Shown in pieces: positions 34,534 to 47,670 of a stretch of 62,000 bases of DNA. A program made the translations under genes and the position numbers. The stretch covers positions 30,034,390 through 30,096,389 of the forward strand of contig NC_087070.1 of the NCBI RefSeq assembly GCF_963678635.1. The letters are read 5' to 3'. The stretch is from Symsagittifera roscoffensis. Its lineage: Eukaryota > Xenacoelomorpha > Acoela > Convolutidae. The notes under the pieces were generated by a model that searched no databases, was not told where the DNA came from, and saw nothing but the letters and a program-made list of their open reading frames with translations. Numbering within the stretch: position 1 is the first letter of the stretch; the number at the start of each line of letters is the position of its first letter.

Positions 34534-37500
34534 TGTTTTTATTTTGTGGCAAATTGCGGTCGAATACATTTCATTCGAACTTTCATGCTTACTCTCAGAA
34601 CGTAACTGATTTTATTATAAACCGGCATAAAACCGAGGTTTGCGCAATCCTTTAAATCTAGCTGAGGTTTTTTTATTTTTATTTTTTGCAAAAACAAACC
34701 TGATATTACCGGATTCGATCCCAGGCATCAAAGCAAAAGTCATTTTCTTACGCGATTTTAGTAGATTTGTCGACTAACAACACTATGCTTGCAAGCTCAT
34801 TTTAGTAAATAAAAACAAGTTAAATAGATATTCTAGATTACCAACCCCCTGAAACTAAATCAGAAATAGTACAAGTTTATATTGACTACGATTTTTTGCC
34901 CACGTTTACCAAAAGTGATTAACGAATCAGTTGAGGAAGTACCTATTTTTGTTCGCTTTGGAACTTTAAAACGTGCAACATATCACATTTTTCTACATTT
35001 ATAACAGAAAAAACCGGATCGGTTATGCGACTAATAGGTTTGCTTTTTTCACTCTGAAACTCATATTTGGGTTAAAATGATGTGAATTTCGGAGAATCTG
35101 ATCGAAGAATTCTTGTGAGAATCTGGCTCATGACTGCATATAATTGAAACCAGTTTCAAATGGTTGTAATCATGCCTCAAGTACAATTGAGGGTATGGGG
35201 GCAGATTGATCCGGATTTACTTACGATATATCAATTGATTGAAATTGACATTTACTAAATCAATCTGATTTCTTGTAGAAAAAACACACGTTATAAAAAA
35301 ATTGGAACAAATGAAAAAATTTAACTCTGACACATACAAATACACGAAGCTTCTTAAATAAACGTTTTGTGTTTTGTTTTTCGTTTTTTTTTTTCAGAAT
35401 GAAATTTGGAAACTTTTTTTGACCAGTTTTCTAAGATTAAAAAAGCAGATCCACGAGTGAAATTTCATTTGAGAAACTAACTGCTTACAATGCACTTTCA
35501 ATTAAAATGAATGGACAAACATGAAAAATATTAAATTTTTTCAAGAGTTATACACAGAGGCGAAGCTGAATTTTGCATGACTTGCAATCCAACACAAACA
35601 TAAAACAAAGCATAATAAATAGACAAAAAAAAGAAATCTATTTAAAAAAATAAAGAAACCTAAGGACCCAGTAAAAATTGCAAATACCTATTAAATTTTT
35701 TTGAAGTTCTTTTTTTCTGCTGGATGAAATAGTCAAAATTTTAAAAAATTGTTAGTCTTTGCCTAAAACCTAAGATGCTTCTCTACCAAAATAAGTGAAA
35801 AGAGTGAAATACTTTAAGAAAGTGCTATCGTCCCAAATACATAAAGTTTTCCCCACAAAAAATATGGAATCGCTGCTTTCGTTTAAAATTTTCTAGCAAC
35901 CAGTTCTTTAGATTGAATCATTTATCTCAATTTTGATAGGGTATTTTCGATGAATACTAAAAAGTTTCTAAGAAGCGATCAAAATTTCAAAAGTTGACTT
36001 TCTGAAATCAATCAATTTTTTTCACATTGGAAGACCCTGGCCGTTTAAACATAGAACTTTACCAAAACTGGGTTTCTCGATTGAACCTGAAAACTTAACC
36101 TAAAAATTGGCAAGGTCGTTTTCGAGAAAAGACAAAAGTTTCCAAGAAATGGTCAAAAATCAAAAATTTGACTGTTCCGCGAATCATACCTTTTTGTGTA
36201 AAATATTTTGGCGTAGCTGCTAAATCAGAAGAAGTTTACGCAGTCTGTTCCTACTATTGAACGCAAAAGTTCAAGATTTGATCATTTCGTTTTCGAAAAA
36301 TTCAAATAGATTCAAAAGACTGTACAAAAATCAATTATTGGCTTTTCCGAGGACCATAGTTTTTTTTAAAAATTTTGGGTGTAGTCGGTATTCTGGTAAC
36401 CACTATCCCATAACCCACTATACCATAACCCGCTCTATCTATTGAACCCAAAATCTCAGATAAAGGTTTGAAAAAATGAAAAAAAATTGGGTCAATTTCA
36501 CCCCCACATACTATTTCGAAGGCTGTAGACAGAAGGGTATGATACAAAGAGACAAGAGGATTATGCGGGCACACATGGAAGTAGGCGCTCTTTTCATTGA
36601 TTTGCTTTTTTAGAATTTGCGTGAGTAGTTTTTTACTGAATTAAGTTTTTTGTTGAAATGTGAAAAAAATGAAATGTGAAAAAAGCGCCGCAAAAAAATA
36701 CAATCCCTACATTTTCATAATACCTGATTTTGTCGGACAAGAATTTTTTGTCGTCAAAATTTAAAAAAGAAGAAGAAAATTACTAAGCCGATGCAACATC
36801 ATTCGAACCAATTATTCAAAAAAAGAACTACATTTTTCAAACTCAATGGAAAAATGACAAACTAGAGAACTTTCAAGTATATTAAAAAAAATTATCAAAA
36901 TAAATCCATTTAAATAAATCAAAAAAAATCAAAATAAGTTGATAAAAATTAGTAGCAGATAATAAAAATAACATCTAAAAAAGCGAAAAGTGAACCGACG
37001 GAAACTAGGCCAAAAACCTCGGATCCAAAAAAGATCAACATTTTTTGAGCATGTTTTGAAAATTACCATTCCTAAATTGACCATTTTGTGACCAAAGTTA
37101 TTTTAGGGGAAAAAATCTAGTACCCGGTTGCAATATCACTGCTAATCGCAAGGGTAATAAAGTCTTTAAGCAGCGATTAATGTTTAGACTGCAAATAAAA
37201 AGTTTAAGCTGCGATTGATGGTATGATCAAAAAATGCAAGAAAACCTTTGGGTATCTTTCAATCTTAAAACAGTTTTCGACTCAAGTTCAAGTTCAAATC
37301 TTTTTAGCAATCCTTTTTTCAAAATTCTTTAAATTTTTTTGAAGAATTTTTGATATATTCCATAATTCTCTGCTTAATTTTGCCAAGACAACCAACTCTG
37401 ACTGACCTTTTTTATGACTGACCTTTTTGATTTGTTCAACCAAATTTAGGTGATTTTCCTTTTTCCCTGATAAAATTCAAAGTTCTGATATTTTTTTAAT

Positions 37501-37616
37501 CCTAATCAACTATGCTTTTTTTTTGCTCTATTAGCCCTTTTGAAATAGGAGAGCAGATTGTTCTGTCCATGTGGTTTTTGAAAAAAAATGTTTTAAACAA
37601 ATTATTTTATCTTTTT
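34534..37616. other. Long gene-free stretch, nothing recognised
   Basis: About 3 kb of AT-rich DNA with many A and T runs. No frame longer than about 80 codons, no domain-like peptide and no repeat shared with the rest of the window was noticed. Confidence 0.4.
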
Positions 37617-38927
37617 CGTTCTGATTAGATGATTTAAATTTAAGCGCTTCTGCATATTATTCACAAACTGTTTTTAAGTTGTTTAGTTCAAGTTTTTTCA
37701 CTATGTCCAGTTGCCTCATTTTTCCAGTTGCGTCTAAATCATCGCTTGGCCAATTTTTTTATATAAGGCGTCTTACTTATAGCTTGCCGGTTGAATTACG
37801 TTTTGCTGGAGTATCTAAAAACACCAGCAACACAGAGACTGCATTTTGCTAACAAAAAACTCATGCAGTCGCTCTACAATAAGTAGAAAAAAGAAATTAG
37901 GAACACTAGATTAGAATAAGCCTTTAAAATAAAACTTTTGCTAAAGGCCCAAAATGAACCTCCGTTTTGGGTACTACGAATATCATGTCCTTGCATTTGC
38001 GCAGAGTCTATTTAATTGCCGGGTCCTTTCGAGTCTTTCCCCACCGCTCAAATATTGATTTTTTTTGTTTGTTTCACGTGTTTTACGTTTTTACGTTGTT
38101 TGTTTTACGTGAGTATGAAGAAAAAATCTGTACACAGTTGTCAGTTTGTTCATCATATCAACTTTCATCGAATTATGACACCGCTAAACTTCTGAAATGT
38201 GATTTTCCTTATTATAGTGTTAAATGGAACAATTATCTCTTTTCGGTTCAATTGATGAGTTAAAAAGCATCAACTGTGTCAACCAGTTACTATTTAAAAA
38301 TCAAAACCTTTAGCATTATGATGTTAATGCAGCCATCTGACTCAAAAATGCCAACTAAAGTAGCACTATGTAGTAGTTAGAACATAGTTGAAAGATGCCC
38401 GAGGGAAAAAGAGCCCGGCCTGAGGTCACGAAGTGCCCGAGTGCGGCTCTTTTGCCCGAGACCATCTTCAACTATGTTCAAACTGTTGAAGAGTATGTTT
38501 TTGCTCTTTCTGAGGGAAAGATGCCAGAAAACTGTAAAAGAGCCAAGGAAAATGAGAAAAAGCACGGAAAAGTGCACGAAACTGTGCAAATGATTTCTTT
38601 TTTCATTCATGCGTTCTAATAATTCATTTTTTATTCATGCCTTGTCGTGAAAGAACATGTGGGCAAAAACATACTCTTCTGATTGCGGCTTAGGTTGGAA
38701 AAACACTTGCATTGTTACATCATAATACATTGCGCTCGCGTGGCTAAATTGAATGGGTCCGAACGAACCGAACCATTAATTAAGTTTCATTCCACAAGTT
38801 ATGCATAAAATTAATTTTAATTTTGAAGGGCAAAGCAAAACTGAATATTAACAAAAAGCGCATTTCAGACTTATCTTTGAAACGATTTTTTTAAAAACAA
38901 GCAATTGAAAAGCGGATGCCTCTTTTT
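37617..38927. repeat. 1.3-kb tandem repeat, unit 1
   Basis: It begins CGTTCTGATTAGATGATTTA. Shared landmarks are CAGTTGCGTCTAAATCATCG, CCGTTTTGGGTACTACGAAT, CATAGTTGAAAGATGCCCGA and CATGCCTTGTCGTGAAAGAA. 1311 bp. The unit contains a short ORF at 38395-38619. Confidence 0.85.
38395..38619 (+). CDS. Short ORF in tandem repeat unit 1 (74 codons), doubtful gene
   Basis: It starts MPEGKRARPEVTKCP and ends SFFIHAF; the same ORF is at 39709-39933 and 41039-41263. The 5' third overlaps an inverted repeat (AACATAGTTGAAAGATG with CATCTTCAACTATGTT), so part of the frame comes from a hairpin. Differences between copies change amino acids often (for example KRAKENEKKH, RRAGENEKKP and ERAGKIEKEL), which argues against selection on a protein. 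No known domain. Confidence 0.15.
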   Translation: MPEGKRARPEVTKCPSAALLPETIFNYVQTVEEYVFALSEGKMPENCKRAKENEKKHGKVHETVQMISFFIHAF

Positions 38928-40247
38928 CGTTCTGATCAGATGATTTAAATTTAAGCGCTTCTGCATATTATTCACAAACAGTTTTAAGTTGTTTAGTTCA
39001 AGTTTTTTTCACTATGTCCAGTTGCCTAATTTTTCCAGTTGCGTCTAAATCATCGCTTGGCCAATTTTTTTTATTTGAGGCGTCTTACTTATAGCTTGCC
39101 GGTTGAATTACGTTTTGCTGGAGTATCTGAAAACAACAGCTACACAGAGGCTGCATTTTGCTAACAAAAAACTCATGCAGTCGCTCTACAATAAGTAGAA
39201 AAAATAAATTAGGAACACTAGAGTAGAATAAGCTTTTAAAATAAAACTTTTGCTTAAGGCCCAAAATGAACCTCCGTTTTGGGTACTACGAATATCATGT
39301 CCTTGCATCTGCGCAGAGTCTATTTAATTACCGGGTCCTTTCCAGTCTTCCCCACCGCTCAAATATTGATTTTTTGTTTGTTTTACGTGTTTTTACGGCT
39401 AAATGCGTGAGTTGTTACGATGTAGAGTATGAAGAAGAAATCTGTACACAGTTGTCCGATTGTTCATCATGTCAACTTTCAACGAATTATGACACCGCTA
39501 AACTTCTGAAATGTAATTTTCCTTATTATAGTTTTGTATGAAACATTTATCTCTTTTCGGTTCAATTGATGAGTTAAAGAGCATCAACTGTGTCAACCAG
39601 TTACTAATTAAAAATCAAAACCATTAGCATTATAATGTTAATGCAGCCATCTGCCTCAAAAATGCCAACCAAAGTAGCACTATGTAGTAGTTAGAACATA
39701 GTTGAAAGATGCCCGAGGGAAAAAGAGCCCGGCCTGAGGTCACGAAGTGCCCGAGTGCGGCTACTTTGCCCGAGACCATCTTCAACTATGTTCAAACTGT
39801 TGAAGAGTATGTTTTTGCTCTTTCTGAGGGAAAGATGCCAGAAAACTGTAGAAGAGCCGGGGAAAATGAGAAAAAGCCCGGAAAAGTGCACGAAACTGTG
39901 CAAATGATTTCTTTTTTCATTCATGCGTTCTAATAATTCATTTTTTATTCATGCCTTGTCGTGAAAGAACATGTGGGGATGAGCAAAAACATACTCTTCT
40001 GATTGCGGCTTCGGTTGGAAAAAAAGTTGCATTGTTACATCATACTATGTTGCGCTCGTGTAGCTAATTTGAATGGGTCCGAACGAACCAAACCATTATT
40101 TAAGTTTCATTTCACAAGTTATGCACAAAATTAATTTTATTTTTGAAGGGCAAAGCAAAACTGAATATCAACAAAAAGCGCATTTCAGACTTATCTTTGA
40201 AACAATTTTTTTTAAAACAAGCAATTAAAAAGCGGATGCCTCTTTTT
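38928..40247. repeat. 1.3-kb tandem repeat, unit 2
   Basis: 1320 bp, begins CGTTCTGATCAGATGATTTA, with all landmarks of unit 1 in the same order. It carries the 74-codon ORF at 39709-39933. Confidence 0.85.
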
Positions 40248-41575
40248 CGTTCTGATTAGATGATTTGTATTTAAGCGCTTCTGCATATTATTCACAAACT
40301 GTTTTTAAGTTGTTTAGTTCAAGTTTTTTCACTATGTCCAGTTGACTCATTTTTCCAGTTGCGTCTAAATCATCGCTTGGCCAATTTTTTTTATTTAAGG
40401 CGTCTTACTTATAGCTTGCCGGTTGAATTAAGTTTTGCTGGAGTATCTAAAAACACCAGCAACACAGAGACTGCATTTTGCTAACAAAAAACTCATGCAG
40501 TCGCTCTACAATAAGTAGAAAAAATAAATTAGGAACACTAGATTAGAATAAGCCTTTAAAATAAACTTTTGCTAAAGGCCCAAAATGAATCTCCGTTTTG
40601 GGTACTACGAATATCATGTCCTTGCATCTGCGCAGAGTCTATTTAATTGACGGGTCCTTTCCAGTTTTCCCCACCGCTCAAATATAAAATATTGATTTTT
40701 TGTTTGTTTTACGTGTTTTTACGGCTAAATGTGTGAGTTGTTACGATGAAGAGTATGAAGAAGAAATCTGTACACAGTTGCCCGTTTGTTCATCATGCCA
40801 ACTTTCATCGAATTTCGAATTATGACACCGCTAAACTTCTGAAATATGTATTTCCTTATTATAGTGTTGTATGAAACAATCTCTTTTCGGTTCAATTGAT
40901 GAGTTAAAAAGCATCAACTGTGTCAACCAGTTACTAATTAAAAATCAAAACCATTAGCATTATGATGTTAATGCAATCATCTGACTCAAAAATGCCAACC
41001 AAAGTAGCACTATGTAGTAGTTAGAACATAGTTCAAAGATGCCTGAGGGAAAAAGAGCCCGGCTTGAGGTCACGAAGTGCCCGAGTGCGGCTCTTTTTTC
41101 CGAGACCATCTTCAACTATGTTCAAACTGTTGAAGAGTATGTTTTTGCTCTTTCTGAGGGAAAGATGCCAGAAAACTGTGAAAGAGCCGGGAAAATTGAG
41201 AAAGAGCTCGGAAAAGTGCGCGAAACTGTGCAAATGATTTCTTTTTTCATTCATGCGTTCTAATATTTCATTATTTATTCATGCCTTGTCGTGAAAGAAC
41301 ATGTGGGTAAGAGCAAAACTATACTGTTCTGATTGCGGCTTAGGTTGGAAAAAAAGTTGCATTGTTACGTCATACTACGTTGCGCTCGTGTAGCTAATTT
41401 GAATGGGTCCGAACGAACCGAACCATTATTTAAGTTTCATTCCACAAGTTATGCATAAAATTAATTTTAATTTTGAAGGGCAAAGCAAAACTGAATATTA
41501 ACAAAAAGCGCATTTCAGACTTGTCTTTGAAACGATTTTTTAAAACAAGCAATTGAAAAGTGGATGCCTCTTTTT
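40248..41575. repeat. 1.3-kb tandem repeat, unit 3
   Basis: 1328 bp, begins CGTTCTGATTAGATGATTTG. It carries the ORF at 41039-41263. The next sequence starts CGTTCTGATTAGATAGGAAA and then diverges, marking the end of the array. Confidence 0.85.
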
Positions 41576-41589
41576 CGTTCTGATTAGAT

Positions 41590-42335
41590 AGGAAACTTTT
41601 TTTCCAATATCACTTAATCGGAACATATTTTAACTAATGGCGCTGCAAAGAAGATTCGACAAAAAATCATGCTCGTTAAATATAGCCCAAAATCTGATGC
41701 TCAATGAGGTCGATAGTTAGATAAAAGAATGCAAATGATGGCAATTAATTTTCTCCAAAAGAACAAGAGCACGGTTAGCCGGTTGATTTACAATAAGCAC
41801 AAACTTTCTACTACAAAAATTAAAAAACAAAGTTTTTTTTCAAATTGGCTCGTTTTTTTTTGTTTGACAACAGAGCTAAGCAAAGGCTTAAATTGTTTAA
41901 AGTATTATCTAAGCAAAGGCCTAATTTTTAATTTTGTGTATTAGCAAATTAATCATTATCGACAACAATTTTCTCCGAAACTTGAATAGAACAAAATTAT
42001 TTCCAAGAAAGCGCTAAGAAAAAATATTTCCAAATTGATAAAACATGTATTTCCAAGAAAATACCTGAAAAAACTCCAAGATGTTTCTAAGACAAATAAA
42101 TAACTCGCTCTGTTTTGCTCGAAATTAGCCTAAAATTTAGTACCTGATTTCGCGTGGGTAAAATGAAAAAAAAAATAAAAAAAAAACTTTCGTTGGTCTT
42201 CACAAAAACAGCCTACAGAGTGATTATCTCAACGCCTGTTCCGATTTTTATCTGACTTTCTTCTACTCCAAGTAGCAATTCACAATATACAATATGAATG
42301 GATACTTTTAGCGTCTTTTATCGTATTAATCAAAC
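41590..42335. other. Gene-free stretch, nothing recognised
   Basis: AT-rich spacer between the tandem array and the next TIR element, with no convincing open frame. Confidence 0.4.
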
Positions 42336-42345
42336 AAATTGCTGG

Positions 42346-42659
42346 GGGCTATTCTCATGCGCGAAGGACCGAATGGGCGAAAAAACTCGTGAGCGAAAGA
42401 CAAACTCGTGAGCGAAAGACAAACTCGTGAGCGAGAGACAAACTCGTGAGCGAAAACAAAATTAACCGAAAATCAATTTTTAAAAAGAAGCAATTGCCAT
42501 TCAATTAAAATGAACTAAATAAAGTTTTTACACTCGGCCAATGTCAGGATTCAATCCCTGGAAAGGTTTATTTTCTTTCCAAATTTTAGATTACTAAAAT
42601 CTGTTTGGCTGATTTTTATTTACGCGCATTCGATCCTTCGCGCATGAGGGATTCCACCC
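42346..42659. mobile_element. Small TIR element with a 10-bp target-site duplication
   Basis: 314 bp flanked on both sides by AAATTGCTGG (42336-42345 and 42660-42669). The ends are inverted repeats: GGGCTATTCTCATGCGCGAA on the left, and on the right the complement reads GGGTGGAATCCCTCATGCGC, continuing GAAGG on both sides. A duplication of 9-11 bp is typical of Mutator-like elements; TA and 8-bp classes are excluded. No transposase. It contains a minisatellite at 42383-42452. Confidence 0.75.
42383..42452. repeat. 18-bp minisatellite, about four units
   Basis: The unit ACTCGTGAGCGAAAGACA is repeated nearly four times with one or two substitutions. Confidence 0.85.
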
Positions 42660-42669
42660 AAATTGCTGG

Positions 42670-43565
42670 CCTCCAATCAATTTAATGATTCAATTCTACG
42701 CTTACGCGTGTCTTAAGAATGCAACATATCGCACGTTGATAAATTCAAAATAGCCATTTTCCAAAAGTCACAGTTTAACAAATAATAATCAAAACAAAAA
42801 TATTTGAGTTCAGGGCAACGATATCTTTCAGATGGCTTGAAAATGGTCGAAAACGCTTAATTTAAGTCGAAATTTGTCTGATTAATTAACCACTCCAAGT
42901 TGAAAACATTCCGTGACTTTCTAGGTTAGGTCAGAATAATATTAGGTCAAGTAGCAGGAAGATTAAGTCTATTCCAACCTAACATATGCCACTCTACTCG
43001 GTTGGCGATTCGCCAGTCCATTCTGAACAAGACCTGGAAATAACTCAGAACCCACTTAACACAGCATTAGTATATTTAATCTAATTTGAAATTTGACACC
43101 ACAATTGTAAGATCAAGTCTCAAACTGGGCAAAACTTGCTGGAACGGAAGCGGTTCGAATAATTTTTGCTGCCTATAACGCCCATGCTTTTAGCAAGAGT
43201 TATCAAATCTATTCGGTTTTTTGTAATGTTTTGTACATCTAGCATGGAACACATTAAACTTCTAGTATGATAACAGCTTTGAGCTTGTTTCAACTTCAAC
43301 GTAACATGGAAATAGAGCTCCAAAAAAGCAGAACAGAGCCATCTGTAGGTTGATAAAAGAATTGGAAGATTACTGCCAAAACTCTGATATAGCTTTTTGA
43401 GGACAAGGTTGCCAACAATTCCAATTCATTTTCATCAAATGCTCACAAAAATATGGTGAATATTTCATAATTCTATTACGCGTTAAAGGCTCAAATGCTA
43501 TGATCAACAGCAAAACGTAAACTCAACATTAAATAATCAAAACGAATCAATCAAAAGTTTTAAGC
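42670..43565. other. Spacer downstream of Nup133
   Basis: AT-rich sequence containing the presumed 3' UTR of Nup133 (minus strand). No clear AATAAA on that strand and no other feature recognised. Confidence 0.35.
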
Positions 43566-46500
43566 TTATTCAGTTTCCAAATGAAGAGCTTGCAAAGAAG
43601 CACACAAAACTAGTTTCACCTCAGATGAACCCATCTGCCCTCCGTAGGTACTCTCAAGTTCATCTCTACCATCATCTCCCATCAACTCATCTACAATTTT
43701 CAGCAGTGAAGTTTTATTGGCTATGTGTGCTTCGATGTTATTTTCGACGCAGTGTTTGAGGCATTCGTAGAATAGCAGTTTTGGCAGCTCAGCGTGCATG
43801 TAGTTTGGTTTGTTCATGTCAACTTGTCCCCATTCAGACGCAGAAACGACACTTTTCCAGATGGAGAGCTTCAGTTCTTCGAGGATTTTGAAATCCGCTG
43901 GAAAAATTAAAAACTGGTTGGTTATACAGCTCATAACACAACATTTATAGCATTCAGTTAAAAATCTACTGCATGCAGAAAATTAAAAACACCGAATCAA
44001 GACAAGTTTCTCTGCCGTAAATGTTTCTCTTTCGAACAAATCAAGAGCGAAATTAATTTTCAAAACCATTTGAAGCCTATTTTCTTGCAAATTACTTAAA
44101 AAGGCTGATTTGTGACAAACGATTTATAAAAAAAACTATACTAACTTATTTCCTGGAGCACTTTGAAAGCGGAGCAGCAGTACCCTAGTTGTTCTTCAGT
44201 CTGTGCCATGTGGGCGCTCTCCAGCAGCAAATTGACGAGTTCATGTGGCTCTAATACAGACGCAGTCTTGTCATCGAATATGTCATATTTCTCTTTGACC
44301 ATGTCGGGCAGATTCGCCTGAAAAACATATGAGTTGCGATGCTCGACAAAAAAAAGACTTCAAAATAGCATACAAAGAAAAATTTCGTAAAAAATTCAAA
44401 TACATTTCCTCATGCCGGATATCAGTAGTTGAATAAATTCATTCGTCTGTTTCATTGTATGTTGTATTTTTTTTCGGTGCACCCAACAAAGTTCTGCAGC
44501 ATCGAATGTCTAAGAAAAACTCAATCAATACGCCTAGACGCACCTGAATTTCTAGCATCGACATCATTTTCCCAATCTCCTTTCGGATTTCATCTTGATT
44601 CCTCGAAAGTATACAATACATTTTCGCAAAAGCTAGCAGCAACCTCTTTTTATGGAGAGTCATCTCTAAGTCCGAAGTACATAAACTGTACAGCGAAGCC
44701 GTCGCATCTTTCCAACGTTTCTCTTTGGCTTCCAAAACCCATCTTAGCTCTGGCGTTTTTTGCAGGAAGGGTAACAACGCTGGTGATTTCAAAGACAACA
44801 GAAGTTTTATGCAGTTGTGGTCGTATAGCCATCTTATCAAATACAGATCAAAATGTTTGTCTTTGAATGCGTCTTGATAATGAAGCAGTTTGTCTAACTT
44901 GTTCTCTTCTACACATGTTCCAATGAGAGTTTCAAAATCCAGGAACTTTTCGGCTAATGCAAGACCGTGCATTTGTTGTTTGACGTCAAAAAAGAACCTA
45001 ATAAATGCTCTCCTCATTTTCTTGACGTAGCTTTCAACTAGCAACGACAATACGGTGTCCGCTTCTTTTTCGATAGATTTGAAAAACAAGGACAGTGATT
45101 GCAAACATACAACAGCTAAGTCAAAATGAGCTTGCACAAGTTCCATTGATGTAGTGCTGTTGTGTAAAATGTCAGGACCATTCTTAATCCAGTTTAGATG
45201 AACAAGCAGGTATTCTAAGAAATCTTCAGTGACGTTCCAGTAGCAGTGACCTTCTGATTCCCCAATGGGTCCGCCTATTACTTCACGACAGTGCGAAGTT
45301 TTCGTGAAGGTTTCTTTAAACAGTTCGACAATCACGAAAGCATTCTCATAATTCAGATCAACATTACCAATTTTCTGGGCAAGAGAAATTACTCCAAAAA
45401 TATCTTCAAAATTTGCAACATTTTTGTAGAACTTAATTACGTAATCGTTCGGAACTCCAGAACTGGATCTGTTTTCCATGACAACTCTTATAAACGTGTC
45501 AAAGAATGAATTGTGCTTACAGTGTAATTCGTAAAACGATTCAGCACAAGCTACAAATTCGAGGAGCGAAAATACAGCAACCATTGTTGGGACAACCGGC
45601 ATATCAATTTTGTTTTCTTTGTTATCAGAAGATCGCTTTTCGATTGCAGTCAACTTCTCGGCGAGCCCCGATGTCGCCACAAAGTCAAGAAACGACGTCA
45701 TCAAATTTAATTTCTGTGCCAGTACCTTTGGTATGTTCAAATCAGTAGTATCCATTTCTTCTTCAAAATCTGATATTTCATTGTAAGCTCCATCTAAAAT
45801 ACTCAACGCACAGTTGTAAACCAAGTAGTCGAAATCGGGCCTAACTGATATCTCTGCAAAGTAGTTGTCGCACAGAGAAAGCAAACGTTTTTGTGACGAT
45901 TTCGCTTGGGCAAATAGCAGAAAATATTGCAGCAATTGTATACAGGGTTCTGAAGCGTAATTTTCGTAGATGTCTTTAAGACTTTGTTGTAAGGTTGACA
46001 ATGATTGAAATTCTCTCAAATGTTTAGGATTCTTGCTTGTATAAGAGATTAACCCTTTCTTGCCGGTCAAAAGAAGAAAACTGTCCTCATGGATGCCAGC
46101 AGCTATCACGCAATCATTAGTTTTGGACAAGTCAACGATGTCAATTTTAACATCTTCAGGGTTTTGCATGAACATTGATGTCAAGTGAATGATTTTGTTG
46201 TTACTCCTCAGAATGCATTCACAGTATTTAGCAGATGGTATCTCTAACTCAAATCTCCCGTCTCCATTTTCTACATCAGACAGAGGCAGTTCCAACTTGG
46301 ATGGGAAGATATTGATGTCTATGTTGTCCCCCTTAACACTCGACAAATCGTTTTGATGTAGCAAGACAAATGCAAACTTCATAATGTGACTATTTTGCGA
46401 GTCGCCTCGCAGAGCTCTCATAGAGATGCACAGAACTATTTCCGATTCATCGGACCAAAACTTGGCATCTACAATTTTAATGTCATAGTTGGTTAGAACT

Positions 46501-47381
46501 ATTTTCGCAGAACCTGATCCGTAACAAGTTTCTAAAATTTCACTTCCATGCAATTGCAAGAAGCAATTTTTCCACATAACTTTTTCACTCATAAAATTAA
46601 TACAATACACGTTAGCATTACTAGCAACAAACACGAGTTCTTTCGACTGAGCGGGTACTACAACACGTCGAATTTCTTCCGCGTTTTCCAAATTTCCGGG
46701 TGCTGGGAGAAAATAAGAAGCAACCGCTGAGAACCTAGATAAAGTACCTTTTGAGTTCAAATTTATTTCTCTGTTTTCAAAACTATTCGTATCAATGAAA
46801 TAAACAACACATGACGTGGTGGCTACTAATAACTTTTCGTACGTTATTTGAATGACAGAATGCACTTCTTGGCCTTTCAGCGACATCTGGTAATCGGCAT
46901 TTCCATTTGGGTTGCTTAAAGACTTCCAGTACCTAAGACATCCTGCGGGTGTAACACAAGAAAGCGAAACTGATCTGGGGAAAACTGCGAGCGAAACATG
47001 CCGACCTAATACAGTAATTTCACTTGCAGGAAGAACAAGTTTCTTTAACGGCTTTTGATCAGCTTTGATGCTCCAAATATACATGTTTCTTCCCATCGTG
47101 AAAAAAACTGCCCCACTTGGATTATCAATTGAACCAGCCCATGCAAACGCTTTGACCAAATTATCAGCTGCTGTAATGGGGATCAATCCTCCGTATGTCT
47201 GCATAATGTGATCAGCAGATTCATCGAAGAACTTCTTTTTAGCTTTTGCAACAGGTAACTTACTACCAGTGAGAGACATGCTATTGTCTGAAAATAAACT
47301 TCCGTAGAAGAGACTTGCACCGCTTGTGATAGAAAATTCACGCAGAAGCGAGCTCCTCGACGTGTGGCTTAGAATAAACAT
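43566..47381 (-). CDS. NUP133: Nucleoporin Nup133 (1113 aa, three exons)
   Basis: Minus-strand exons 47381-44544, 44317-44146 and 43897-43566 join in phase 0 (ATTCAG|GTGCGT ... TTTTCAG|GCG) and phase 1 (GAAATAA|GTTAGT ... TTTCCAG|CGG). The 1113-aa product is close to vertebrate Nup133 (about 1150 aa). After a Ser-rich N-terminus with AKAKKKFFDESADHIM, residues about 60-470 have the beta-propeller pattern typical of Nup133, with hydrophobic strands such as GAVFFTMGRNMYIWSI. From about 480 to the end it is alpha-helical. Nup133 is a scaffold subunit of the Y-shaped Nup107-160 complex of the nuclear pore, needed for pore assembly and mRNA export. The ATG at 47381 is the first in frame after an upstream AT-rich stretch. 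Without the splice at 44543 the frame stops at 44439, which removes the conserved C-terminus. Large retroelement DNA begins within about 300 bp upstream, so the promoter is short or lies in repeat sequence. Confidence 0.88.
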
Positions 47382-47670
47382 GTCGATATTTTAATAAGGA
47401 GCCAACCCACTTTCGAGATAATCTGAAAACTATATGTAATGGAAGAAATTTTTGCTAAAAAGTAAATTTCAAACGTTTTCGCAACTATGTGCATCGTCAG
47501 GATTTTTACAATAAACTACTCTAAATGACGATAAAACATCAAATTACAAATGTTATTTACAATAAATCACATACAATTTGGTTCTAAACCATCATGATAA
47601 AAAATTAGCCAATCACAGTTGACCTCTAAATTACTATTAAGATTAAAATACTTTTAACCTCTAAAATTAA

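Noticed and set aside
34534-37616. Search for further SDR, TRPM or Nup133 exons in the long AT-rich stretch
   Set aside because: No open segment bounded by acceptor and donor with recognisable protein content was found.
37617-41575. CRISPR array or satellite array of short units
   Set aside because: Only three units of 1.3 kb, no short repeat-spacer pattern, and the context is eukaryotic.
44429-44866. 145-codon plus-strand frame over the Nup133 3' part
   Set aside because: Antisense to a conserved coding region; no domain.
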